A stretch of 64,000 nucleotides of DNA, taken from positions 40,317,358 to 40,381,357 of the forward strand of contig CM019218.1 in NCBI GenBank assembly GCA_009741485.1. Direction: 5' to 3'. Shown piece after piece: positions 24,111-34,897 of the stretch (positions are counted from its first letter, which is position 1; each line of letters starts with the position of its first letter). This DNA comes from Malurus cyaneus samueli (taxonomy: Eukaryota > Chordata > Aves > Passeriformes > Maluridae). The translations under genes and the position numbers were made by a program. The notes under the pieces were generated by a model. That model saw nothing but the letters and a program-made list of their open reading frames with translations. It did no database searches and had not been told where the DNA came from.

Positions 24111-25440
24111 ATTCTTGCGAGATGATGTCTTGGAGGACTGGTAAATCCTGAGTCTTTGTGCCACACAAGAGGCTAACAGCACCCAGAAACCAGTGTAATG
24201 ATTCATGCCAAAGCAAGAAATGTATGGAGAAAGGAAACAAAGTATTTATGCAACATTTAAGGCATGGAGAAAGCAAAATGGTTCAGAGACAAAGCTTGAT
24301 ATCCTTGCTCAGATTCTGACACACGCAAAACCCGCATGTGAAATAAATCCCCCATCAGAAACATCTGAATGGGAGTGTCATGATAAAGTAGAACAGAAGT
24401 CACAGATGTCATTCCAGGCCAAGGCAGTGTGGGACAAGGATGTCATGGCTGAGGCATTTCTAGACCTCCAAGAACATTTGATGGCTGGGGCCTGAGCTCA
24501 GCTACTCTGCTGTTTTGTCTGGACTTCCTAACAGCCTACCTATTTCTACTATTCACTCCTTAGCAGCTGGAGAGACCTTTAATATCAATCAAAATCACTC
24601 TCTGCAGTCACATACTGTTTTCCTCTCTTATCTTGAAATGGCAGGCACTGTTCCCTGACAATTGTTAGCATTGAGGAATTTGAGGCTCTTTGAGAAGTTT
24701 AGCAGATCTCTTCCTCTTATTCAAAACTTCACCCAGGTAGCTGGCCGCTTGTCCCGTGCCCCCAGGAGCCCGAGTTCCCGTGTGAAACTGCACAGCACAG
24801 GCATCAACTTCCTTATCAAAGGAACCACATGAGTACACACAAGCCTAGTGAACTGCTTTTCTTCCAGGTACCCACGAAATCACCTTGGAAAAATATTGTC
24901 TCACAGGGATACAGCAGGCAACTAAAGATTTTAATTGATCTCAAGTTGCTACAGCTTTGGGTGTGTTTTATATCTGTATGAGCACGATTGCTCAACAGTT
25001 TGAGCTGCACAGATCCAGTAATGGAAAATGTTTTCTCTGTGCAGCTGGCACCACCGAGTGGAGAAAAGCATTTTTGCATTCGTTTCTGTTACAGCATGGG
25101 CATCAATACATACATGATCGTGGGCCTAAGGCTCAGGTTTGGAAACTCTTCTGAATAAAAGAATTCATTTATTTTTGGGATAAAAACTCCAGGTAAGTTC
25201 CTTTAGTTCTCAGTTGAAATAGGCTGGACATCAGTGTCCTTGACACTTTGCATTTTACTAAAAATAGTCTTTTTCAGACATACAAATCTCTCCATTTAAG
25301 GATACCTGTTCTGCAAAGCTGGGCAACAATAAATTTCCTTGTTTCACAGGTAATGAAAGTAGCACACAATATGTTCCCTTGGCAGGAGAAAAAGCTCTGA
25401 AGTTCAGCCAGTAGTCCAGGAGTGGCCCACGAAGTTTCAA

Positions 25441-25492
25441 TTTATTTATTTATTATTTATTTATTCTTAATGTTATTATTTCTTTATTGCGA
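25441..25492 (+). repeat. imperfect TTTA/ATT-rich simple repeat
   Basis: Tandem TTTA units with interruptions, about 50 bp, roughly 500 bp left of the TRAF6 CpG island. Confidence 0.7.
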
Positions 25493-25929
25493 CACTTTGG
25501 AGCCCTATCTGATGGCCCAGCTATCACCAACTCTTCAGCTTTCTGGCAGGTCCTAACAAAAAATATGTACGTTTTGGACACCAGCAGTGCTCTGATGGGT
25601 GTGTTAGGGTCTGGCATGGCCTTGGCTCTGGGAGCAGCACTCTGCAGAGGGAGACAGGCACTCTAGCCACTGGAACAAGCCACTGATTTCCAGCTCCCAG
25701 AAGGAAACACTGAAAATCCCTGGAAAATTATGGCCCCTAGCGCCCCCAAACAGTGGGAACAGAAGCGTTTGGTGGATTTAAATGTGTGTTAATCAGAAAT
25801 TCTTGCCAAGAAAACTCCCTAATGCAATCAACCAAATTGCCCTCGTTCGCGTCTAAGGAAATGAAGCTGTCTGTGTTCACACTGTCCCGGTATTTCACTT
25901 CTTTATATTTCCCTCTGTCCAAGCACCGG

Positions 25930-26790
25930 GAGAGACTCCCCTCTAAGCTGGTCCCGGGGAAGGCAGCGCACCCGGCGTCGGTGCCTGCAGGAATCCCCAC
26001 GGGAAAGCTGAGGCCGAGAGAGGAAATTGTTTCTAATAAGCACTTGGTTTGTACTGAAAAACGGCTTTTTGGCAACTCCCAAGCCACTCGCACACACACC
26101 ACCAGCCCCCGGCTTTCAGCGCCTTGTTTGTGACCGGTGAGCGGAGCGGAGAGGAGCGGAGCGGAGCGCATCCTGGCGGCTCTTCATGAAAGCACCAGCA
26201 GCGCGGAGCAGGAGAGTTCAGCGCTGCCACTGGCGGTGACAGTTTCGTGTATTTTGGGGAGGAGTGACAGTGACATCGCAACGCCCTCAGGCTCTGCGGG
26301 ACCGCCCCTCCCGCTGCCCCTCCGCGGCGGCAGAGGGCGCTGCAGCGGCCGTGGAGCCCCGGGGGCCGCGCTGGGTCCGAGCCGCTGCTCGGCGCTGGCC
26401 GGAGAGGCGGAAGCGGCGGCGGCGAGCGCCGCGGGTCCTGAGTGCGCGACGCGGGGGGGCCGGACGGGGGTGTGGCGCCCGGCCGGCCGACTCGGGGAGC
26501 GAGCCGCCGTACTTCGGGACCAGGGCCGGCCAGCGCGGGCCGCTGAGGGCGTGTGGCGGCGCCGAGCGCTTTCTCCTGGCCGGCTGCGGCTGCGGCGGAG
26601 TGCCTCCTGGCCGACCCCGCGGAGCCCTGAGGCCCCTTTCCCCGAACTCGGGGCCGGGCCGGGGTGCCGGGGAGGGGGCTCTGGGCTGGCACGGCGCTGA
26701 TGGTGGGCCGCTCTAGTCCGGAATTGAAACCGTGCGCCCTGAGCCCGGCCGTGTCCGCTCAGCAACCGGGCTCGCAGTCACCTGTCGACT
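25930..26790 (+). promoter_or_regulatory. TRAF6: CpG island, probable TRAF6 promoter and first exon
   Basis: Dense CpG and GC with several Sp1-type GC boxes (for example GGACCGCCCCTCCCGC near 26.3 kb) and no TATA box. It lies 7.8 kb before the exon with the TRAF6 start codon. That exon begins with a splice acceptor and 31 nt of leader, so an upstream non-coding exon must exist, and this island is the best place for it. A donor-like CG|GTGAGC occurs at 26137. The long overlapping frames open on both strands here reflect base composition. Promoter role is inferred. Confidence 0.7.
26139..26168 (+). repeat. GAGCG pentamer repeat
   Basis: About six GAGCG/GAGAG units in tandem at the left part of the CpG island. 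Confidence 0.7.
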
Positions 26791-26796
26791 GCCTGC

Positions 26797-27425
26797 GGTG
26801 GGACACGGCTGGAGGACTGTCCTGCTGTCCCGCGGTGGGACACGGCTGGAGGACTGTTCTGCCTGTGGCGGGTGGACACGGCTGGAGGGACTCCGCCTGT
26901 GCCCGCGGTGGACGGCTGGAGGACTGTCCTGCCGTGGCGGTGGGACACGGCTGGAGGGACTGTCCTGCCTGTGCCCGCGGTGGGACACGGCTGGAGGGAC
27001 TGTCCTGCTGTGCGGGTGGGACACGGCTGGAGGACTGTCCTGCTGTGCCGCGGTGGAACGAGCTGAGGATTCTGCTGGGCGTGGACACGCTGGAGGACTG
27101 TCCTGCCTGTGCGCGGTGGACACGGCTGGAGGCTTGTCCTGCCTCTGTCAGTGGGACACGGCTGGAGGGCTGTCCTGCCTTGCCCCGGTGGACAGGTGAG
27201 ACCTGCTTCCTCCCCATGGGCAGGATTGACACGCTGGAGGGACTGTCCTGCCTGTGCCCGCGGGTGGGACACGGCTGGAGGGACTGTCCTGCCTGTGCCC
27301 GCGGGTGGAACACGGCTGGAGGGACTGTCCTGCCTGTGCCCGCGGGTGGGACACGGCTGGAGGGACTGTCCTGCCTGTGCCCGCGGGTGGAACACGGCTG
27401 GAGGGACTCTCGAGCTGTGCTCCCG
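26797..27425 (+). repeat. GC-rich minisatellite, about 17 units of 35-41 bp
   Basis: Tandem copies built on GGACACGGCTGGAGGGACTG plus TCCTGCCTGTGCCCGCGGGT. Units to the left are 34-40 bp with small indels; the last five, from about 27230, are almost identical at 41 bp, suggesting recent expansion from the right end. One unit near 27190 is divergent and contains CAGGTGAGA. Several reading frames stay open through it on both strands only because the unit lacks stop codons in those frames; none is a gene. It sits just after the CpG island, in or next to TRAF6's first exon or intron. Confidence 0.95.
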
Positions 27426-30400
27426 CTTGTCTCGGGCACATCAGCTTAACCCGGGCTCTGGTTTTCCCACTGTGAGATGGAGATACTCAATAAGTTTTTC
27501 GGGAACATGTTAAAGGATAACTTGCAAGATGGGTTACTGTTTCTAAACCCGATAGCTCTTATTTTCTAGTAGAGATTGGCGGTATTTAATATTTAGGGTA
27601 AATTTATTAAATTATTACTTCAGTAATAATTTCCACCAATTTCATCTTGCTCGGATAGGTCACGCTGAGTCTTTTCGTACTTAAACGGAAATCTCAGCTG
27701 TAGGTGGGAGGAAAATGTTCTAATTATATCCCTTAGACCTAGTCGTTAAAGCTTGCCGAAAATATTCCCCCATGTTTGCCTCTGTCACGTTCTGCAGAGC
27801 TACCCTCAGCTAGGTGGATTTTGTGGTGTTTTAGATACCAGTGTGAGTGATTAATAAAGTATTGATTTGAAGCTTTGGGTGAATTTTGCACTGTGTTCAC
27901 CAGCTTTAAAGACTTGCAAGTAAACTGCTTTGGCTTCCTGTAGAATGAAAATGCTTGTAAAACTTGTCATTCTAGTAAAAGAAGGAAAAAAAAACCACAG
28001 AAGTGTGCTGATAAAAGCACTTGGATTATTTTCATGGTATCATTCTGGGCATAATTCTGCATATAACACATTACCTTCAGCTTTTCCCAGTGGGTGAAGA
28101 TTTTTGGAGCTCAGTCAGACTGTGTTGAATGAGGACTTGTCAAGACTATATGTGGCCTTTTAAGTTTTGTAGTATTGCAACACTGCAGTACTTTCTGTCT
28201 TAAAAGACTGTATTTAGAGAGACAAGGCACACAATAGGTACCTATAGTGATAGAACTTCTGCATGAAAATATAACTGAGGTGAACATGCTGCTCTTCACC
28301 CCTTGAACTTCCATGGGTTTACTATGTCAAGAATGCACATGTAAAAAAAAATTTAGATCGAGACTGTGAAAACTGACTATAAAAGATTCTGGGTATAAAG
28401 CATGTCAGAAAGAAAATAAAAGTAAATGTAAAGTGGAGTGAAAAGGAGAAATGTTTTAATTGTTTCAGAATGTGTGTTTAATTCACTGTTTGCTTTCCCA
28501 GGGTCTCAGATCATTTTACTAATGCCACATACAAGCCTCATCCCTCTAGAGGTGGATAGTGATTAAATGTAGCCTGGAGACTGCTTTGAGGAAATGACAT
28601 TTGTTCACAACCATGCTTCTCCCTGCCTCTTTTTGAAGTGTCTTATGGGTGTTTACTTTCACCATTAGGGCAGTACCTTACATTTGCTGCAGATCTATTG
28701 AGGGATATAGAAAGGCACATTACATATCTCAATATGTTCTCAGTCTGCAAAGGGAAAAAGAAGCCAGAGTTGCTGCCAAAGTAAAGAGTTAATTGGTATT
28801 GTTCTCACTAGCAGTGCTTTCCTTGTATTTTCCAATTCTCAGTGAATTTTACCTAAAAGTTAATAAATTGAACAATGTTTGGGGCAGTTTTGGCATGGGA
28901 TTGTTTTTTGGTTGTGGAAAAATCCATAGAATATTTTGGTGTTAAATACAGTATACTTCCACTGCTCACTGAAATTAAATTTGTTTTGACATATTTCAGT
29001 AGGATCAGATATGAATGTAACTGTGAGTGTGCCACCATCTAGACTCCTAAGTAACATTCAAGCATAAAAAATATGTATATGATTAAAGCCTAACAACATT
29101 CTTTATAAATAAAGAAAAATCAGCTGGAAAGCTTCAGAAATTCCCCAAGGGCTGCTTTGCTCTAGTCAGGAGCTCTTGATGGTTTAATGAGCACTGAATG
29201 TTGTTTGATTGTGTTTGCCTCTAACAAAAATTATTTTTCTAGTCTTCAGGTTCACATGTTAAAGTGGTGTAAATATCGTGATTGTCCTAAGACTTGGAAG
29301 GCTTAACAGTTACTGCTGTTAGAAAGAAGAAAGTTCATATCTCAACAAAGTATTTGCAACATGCTTTTGCAGACTTTTACAAGAAACTAGAATTTAGTTT
29401 TTGCAGTTACAAGTTCTGCCCAAATCTCCTGTTTCTTTGGCTTGTTGAGCCATTTGATATATTTGAAATGAAATTCTTTTATAGGTATTAATTAAAAGGC
29501 ATTTGCATAATTTCATGTGTTCTGCCTGGATGAGGCCATAGTGATGGTAGCTACAAACTTCATAGTGGAAACACGTGGTGCTTATCAGTTATCAGTAGAC
29601 CATTGATAAATGTACCTGGGAATAAGTGTTGCAAGTATTGCTCCATAAACAAATTATCCAAAGTCACTTCACTGGTCTGTCAGTCTCATGACCCAGAAAT
29701 CCATACATACATACAAGGCAGATGAAGAAAAAAGTTTGGCCAGTTTTTCTGTTGATGCAGTGCTAAAGGCATTTCCCCAGCTAGATGTGTACTGGCCAGA
29801 CTGCAGGCAAATTAATTGTATTTGTGTAAGGAAAAGGATTTGGAGTAGTTCTCTGTATAGATTTCCTTATTTATATGGGTAGTCAGTGTCAATTTTCTAG
29901 GAAATGACGTATGGAAATTACTATATTCAGTGCTTCATGATTTATAATGAAAATTGTCTCTTATAGCAACTGATACTTCCCTGCATGGTATTCCTTCAGT
30001 TTTCCAAATGCTTGAAAGTATCATTTAATATTTCAGTGTAGATAGGCTGCAATGCTACAATACTTTTACTTCCTCCCTAATACTCTTAATGATAGTGTGC
30101 TTTTACAGGCAATATGAAGATACTTTCTGGTACCAGTAGTCTTGCCTGAACTTCATAATACCATGGGACTTGAAAAATCAAAATACTGAGCTTTGTGTCA
30201 TGCATTAATTTAAAATATGGGCAGTTTAAATTCTGTTTTGAAATTGTTTTTTTCCAACCATAAGGTACTTTATTCATAAGGTACATTGTTCTTGCAGGAG
30301 CTTGCTCTTCTGGTCTGACTGTGCTATCTCACATCACCATAATCACTTTGTGATGTAGCCGTGTAAATGTCAATGAAGCACAGGTTACTTAGTGAAGAAA

Positions 30401-33400
30401 GGTTTCATTATGGTTTAAAGTTGCGAGAGTACCATGAGGACTCCTGAAGTCTCAACTGTCTTTTCTGGGGCATGAAAGTTTGATCCTTAGGGCATTCCCA
30501 GACTTCTGCAGCACAGGTAATTATCAAACAAGTTCTGTCCATTACCATTTGGCATGGAAAGCATCTTCCTTTCTGTTGGCAAACAGTGCAGCTGTTGCCC
30601 TGGAGAGTACAGTCAACTTTCGCTGGCCCAAGGCCTGGATACCTCTGCCCAAGCTAAAGCCCATTTTATCCAGAGTCAGCAGGTCTGGTAGCACTTCCTA
30701 GCTCTAGAGAAGGGCATTTCAGGTGCATTAGCAAACGTACTTTAAGGCTTTCTCTGCCTGAGAAATTTCACACGGGCAAAAGCAAGAATTACCATGTAAT
30801 GATCCACTTTAATTGCAGTTGTTCCTGGATCTGAAACCTGGATTGTGCAAACAAAAAAGGTATAGAGTAGTCTAGAAAAGCATTTAATGTATTAAATTAC
30901 CAACATTCAAAAACACTACAGTTCTAAAGGCTGTAATGTGCACAACGTGTTTTAGATTAATATTTGGATGATGTTGTACTTGAATTTTACTCAATTTTGT
31001 TCAGCACAGAGAAAGAATAACAGCTGTTGTCAATAAGAAGACAAACATGTGATTTTTGGGAGATTGTACTTTTTATTTCTCAATCAAAAAGGAAGCGTAG
31101 CAATTTGATTTGAAATTTGGGGTATATCCTGGTTTGGGTTTTAAAATCCATCCTTTTCCATACTAAGCATTTTTTAAATTCCCCACGGGAGGAAGACAAA
31201 AAACTGCTACAATAAGCTGACAAATTGTCTGTTCTACCTTCATTGGGAAAAAAACCTGTCATTACCATTCAAAGTACACTTTTCTGTAGCTGGTTTTGTC
31301 CTAGCGCTGCTCTGTTCAAAAAGATTAAAATTATGTTCCTACTCCTGGAGGATAAAGTAACTGCCGCAAGAAACAGGTCTAATTTGTAGTACAGTAGTTA
31401 CAGCTTCTAGAGAAATTGGTTTGAAGTATGATGGAGTAATAAGGCCTTGGTTAATTGTCTGAGTAACAGCAGTGTGGATTTTAATTTGGAAAACTGTGCC
31501 TTGCCCCACACCTAAAGTATGTGTGGAGGAAGGAGGATTTTGCTCACAGATAAGATGAAATGGATAAAAGTAGGAGGAATCCTATCTTAGATAAAATATG
31601 AACAAAGTTTAAATCTGGCTCTTAATCATTTTGGTTAAGCTGCCTCTTTGTGCCTAAATTTCCCATTTTAAAAAGATACTTGCACTTCTTTTTTTATGAA
31701 CCACTTGGTCATATGCAGATAAAAAGCTCCATGTGGGAGAGGAGTATGTCACTGAATAAGGGGATTTTTGTGTGAGACTGGGATGTTGACTGAGCACAGT
31801 GACTCATTCATTAAACTGACTCTGGTACAGGAGTTTTGTTGCTGTAAACTGAAGATACATACCTGCTATGTCTGTAGAAACAATTTAAATGGGCAGAGAG
31901 AACACTGCTTTCACAGCACTTAAATCTACACAGTGTTCAGCTAGTGAGATTATACTGAATCAGATCCTGGTTTCTTCTTTTTAAGAACAATATTTTAAAC
32001 ACTAGTGTTTATTTTTATAGGAGCAGCCCAGGACAAGCATCACACATTTCTTTGCAATTAATGTGACGGCTGAATTTGAGTAAAGCTGTATATATATTTC
32101 TTCTTGCAACTTCCTGGATTCCTTTTGTGACATTGCTAAAGGGATGTATGTTCCTCTTCCCTTTCTTAGTATCACTAAATATACCCCTGTGGCTTAGAGT
32201 AATGTGAATTTTTCAGTCCTAGGCTGGCCTGTGGATTCTAATGTCCTGCATACCAACATTCCCACTCCATTGGCCCAATTTAGTTCCTGTGACTTTTCAG
32301 GAAATGTGGCCTGTGGTTGTTAAATAAGTCATATTAGTTTAACAGTGGAAATGATCTGGGTGTTTTCTCCAGAGAGAAGAGATCTACTGATGGCAGTCTG
32401 AAAAGAAAAATCTCTGTCACATAGTATCCTTCCAAGCATTGATTCTACTGCTTCCATTCTAAGTCATTGGGAGAGCTGCTCCCTTTGTGGGATTAAATTG
32501 GTCATGTCTGGACTATGGCTGAAGCAGCTGCTGAGAATGTGCTTTGGTGTTCAGTTTGTATTGCTGTTGTGTTTAGGAGTCTCAGTTAAGAAGCCTGTTG
32601 TGGTAGATAATGTATAGGGACAATTCATTGGGGTAGGAAACAGGAGTGGAAATGAACAGCACTCTTTGGGTGCAGTTCCAGACAGCTCTGCTCTAGGGTT
32701 ATTTCTGTGGAGAGTGAGCATTGCTGACCAATTCAGTGTAACTCAGCTGTGTTTTGAGGGCTCTGTTCCTTAATTGTATTTTGGAAATGTCAAGGATGCA
32801 GCTCTTCAGCTACTTCATACCTCTGTGTACCCCAACAAGATAGAAAGTCACAATATTTACATAACAGAATGAAAGTTCGCTTTTGATTATTCTAACTATA
32901 TCTGACCAAAATATGGTAACTTGTTTTTGTTCAGATAAATCTGCCTCTTTTTTTGGTCTGGATAGCTGGAAAAAAATAGCTCGCAAAGTATTGCCAGTTG
33001 TTTATCATGTAGATGACCTAAAGCACATTTCTGTGACGTTGCATGTGTTCAGAATATATTTCCAGTTAATGCTGGTTGAGGCCTTGTTTGATTAGTATTT
33101 CTGTTTATGTAATCTTCGGGTGTCATAAAATGAGTACCCAGATAAAACTACCTGTATGGCCTCCTCCTATCCATGAACATCTTGTAAAACTGAGTTTTGA
33201 TATACAAATCCTCATATAGGCAAGAATATTTTCAGTTTTGTGAGCTGGTCAAGATAATCCTATTCATTCTGCTGCCCCTAGCATCTGCAGTAGTAAACAA
33301 TCCTTACACTTCATTGCTTGATTGGATTTCCATTCCTAACGTATTTTAAATGACATGGTGGTATTATAGTGAATTCATTAGGTGAACACTGCAAGAGACT

Positions 33401-34570
33401 TTTGCCTATACTACTGTGCAAAAGATTTTCAAATCTGGGCTTATTTGGCATGTTTTGAATGCCTGGCTCTGTAACCCTGAGACTGCTTGTACTGGTGTAA
33501 TGGTAATAATCTCTTTTTTTTAAAGAAATGTCATTTACAGAATATTAACCATAGTAGGAGTCTAAGAAAATTATTGTAACCATTAAAAAAATCAAGGGAG
33601 AGGAAGGTTTCTTGGTCTTTGTTTAGACCTTTTTTTTAAGGTTCTCTCATTCAGTGTACAAACTCTAGGAATCTGTTTGGGGATACCAGCACTTTTTTGT
33701 TTCATAACCTATGAGCTCACCCACTTTAGAGGAGTGTTGTAAAAGCAGGCTTTAGTATGCCATCCACCACTCTTTGGGGAAAGGTGACTTTTATCTTCTG
33801 TTCTTACAATCATGTCCTTTGTCTTCCCTGCCAGCTAGCCTGGAAGAGGGAAAAGGGAGCAAGGACACTGTTTGAGTGCTAGTAATTTGGAGATAGCTTT
33901 TGAGCTGTGGAATTATTATCCTTATCTCATGTGTAGCTTCTTACTCAATTTAAAGTCCTATTGGCAGTTCTAAAACGTTATCAGCAGTGTTGTATATTTG
34001 AATTTCATTTACAGTATATCAGCTGCTTGGTTTAGGTACTTGGATTTATATTTTATTTGTGTTCCTGCCACTAAGTTGATTTGAAAGCTATATTGTGAAT
34101 TGCTCTATACAGAAAATGTTAAATAACATAGATACATTGCAAGGAAAATATGGAATTGAGCTGTTGTCCTCCAGTTAAACTTGATTCTGTACAGCTTTTT
34201 TTTCATGCAAAATTTATTTGAATGCCTTAGAAATAAATCATACAGAAGGGGTAAAGAAGCATCTTCAGCAGACATAGAAAGGACAAAAAGGATTCCTCTG
34301 TTTACAAAAATCAGATAGATGAAAAAGGCTATAAAAAGGTGTGTGTGTGTGTGTGTGTGTTTGAGCTGTACTGAGGATGCAGTGCCCTTTCCTACATACC
34401 ACAAGAGAAGTTAAAAAAGATGACGGGAACAAAACAAAACCAGTGCTTTTAAGTAGAACCAACTCTGTAACACTGTTCCAGTGTTTCTGGTCAGAAGTAA
34501 ATTTTATTCTTGCCTGGGAGGGAGGGTCCTGGAACATTTTCAATTAACCCATGTTTTTGCCCTGTTGCAG
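27426..34570 (+). other. TRAF6: TRAF6 first intron (inferred), no other gene seen
   Basis: AT-rich sequence without supported exons. It contains a (GT)11 microsatellite near its end. A short MIR-like piece follows the minisatellite near 27.44-27.49 kb. Confidence 0.55.
34339..34360 (+). repeat. (GT)11 microsatellite
   Basis: Eleven perfect GT units, about 210 bp before the splice acceptor of the first TRAF6 coding exon. Confidence 0.97.
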
Positions 34571-34601
34571 TGCACTCCTGTGCAGCACTTGATCCGCTGC
34601 C

Positions 34602-34897
34602 ATGAGCCTGCTGCACAGTGACAGCAGCTGTGGAGCCCGAGACGTGGAGAGCGGCTGCTGTGCAGCCATGGCCAGCGCCTGCAGCGCCGGAGCCAAGGAG
34701 GAGAGCTCCAGTGTGGGCAGTGGCACTGGCAACCCGCCCAGCTCCTTCACGGAAGAAACGCAAGGATACGACGTGGAGTTTGATCCGCCACTGGAAAGTA
34801 AATACGAATGTCCAATCTGTTTGATGGCTCTGCGGGAAGCAGTGCAGACACCGTGTGGCCACCGTTTCTGCAAAGGCTGCATTGTCAAATCAATAAG
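34602..34897 (+). CDS. TRAF6: TRAF6 coding exon 1 (start, RING)
   Basis: The exon begins at 34571 after TTTTTGCCCTGTTGCAG, with a 31-nt leader before the ATG. It encodes the acidic, Ser/Gly-rich N-terminus and most of the RING finger. It ends ...AATAAG|GTAAAG in the middle of an Arg codon (two bases on this side). Confidence 0.95.

Larger units (their letters stand above)
19429..25900. other. RAG1 upstream region / RAG1-TRAF6 interval
   Basis: No coding exon supported. RAG1 and TRAF6 are divergent, so RAG1's non-coding first exon and promoter should lie here or beyond, but I could not place them. The stretch holds a CR1 fragment (23.5-24.1 kb), a small locally GC-rich patch near 24.74-24.79 kb, and an AT-rich simple repeat near 25.44 kb. 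Confidence 0.55.

Noticed and set aside
23392..24276. Frames near 23.4-24.3 kb as genes
   Set aside because: They lie in the antisense CR1 3' end, which is mostly non-coding LINE sequence.
26033..27513. Long frames (up to 261 codons) over the TRAF6 island and minisatellite
   Set aside because: They read through tandem repeats or GC-rich promoter sequence on both strands. Repetitive peptides such as WRDCPACARG are artefacts of the repeat unit.
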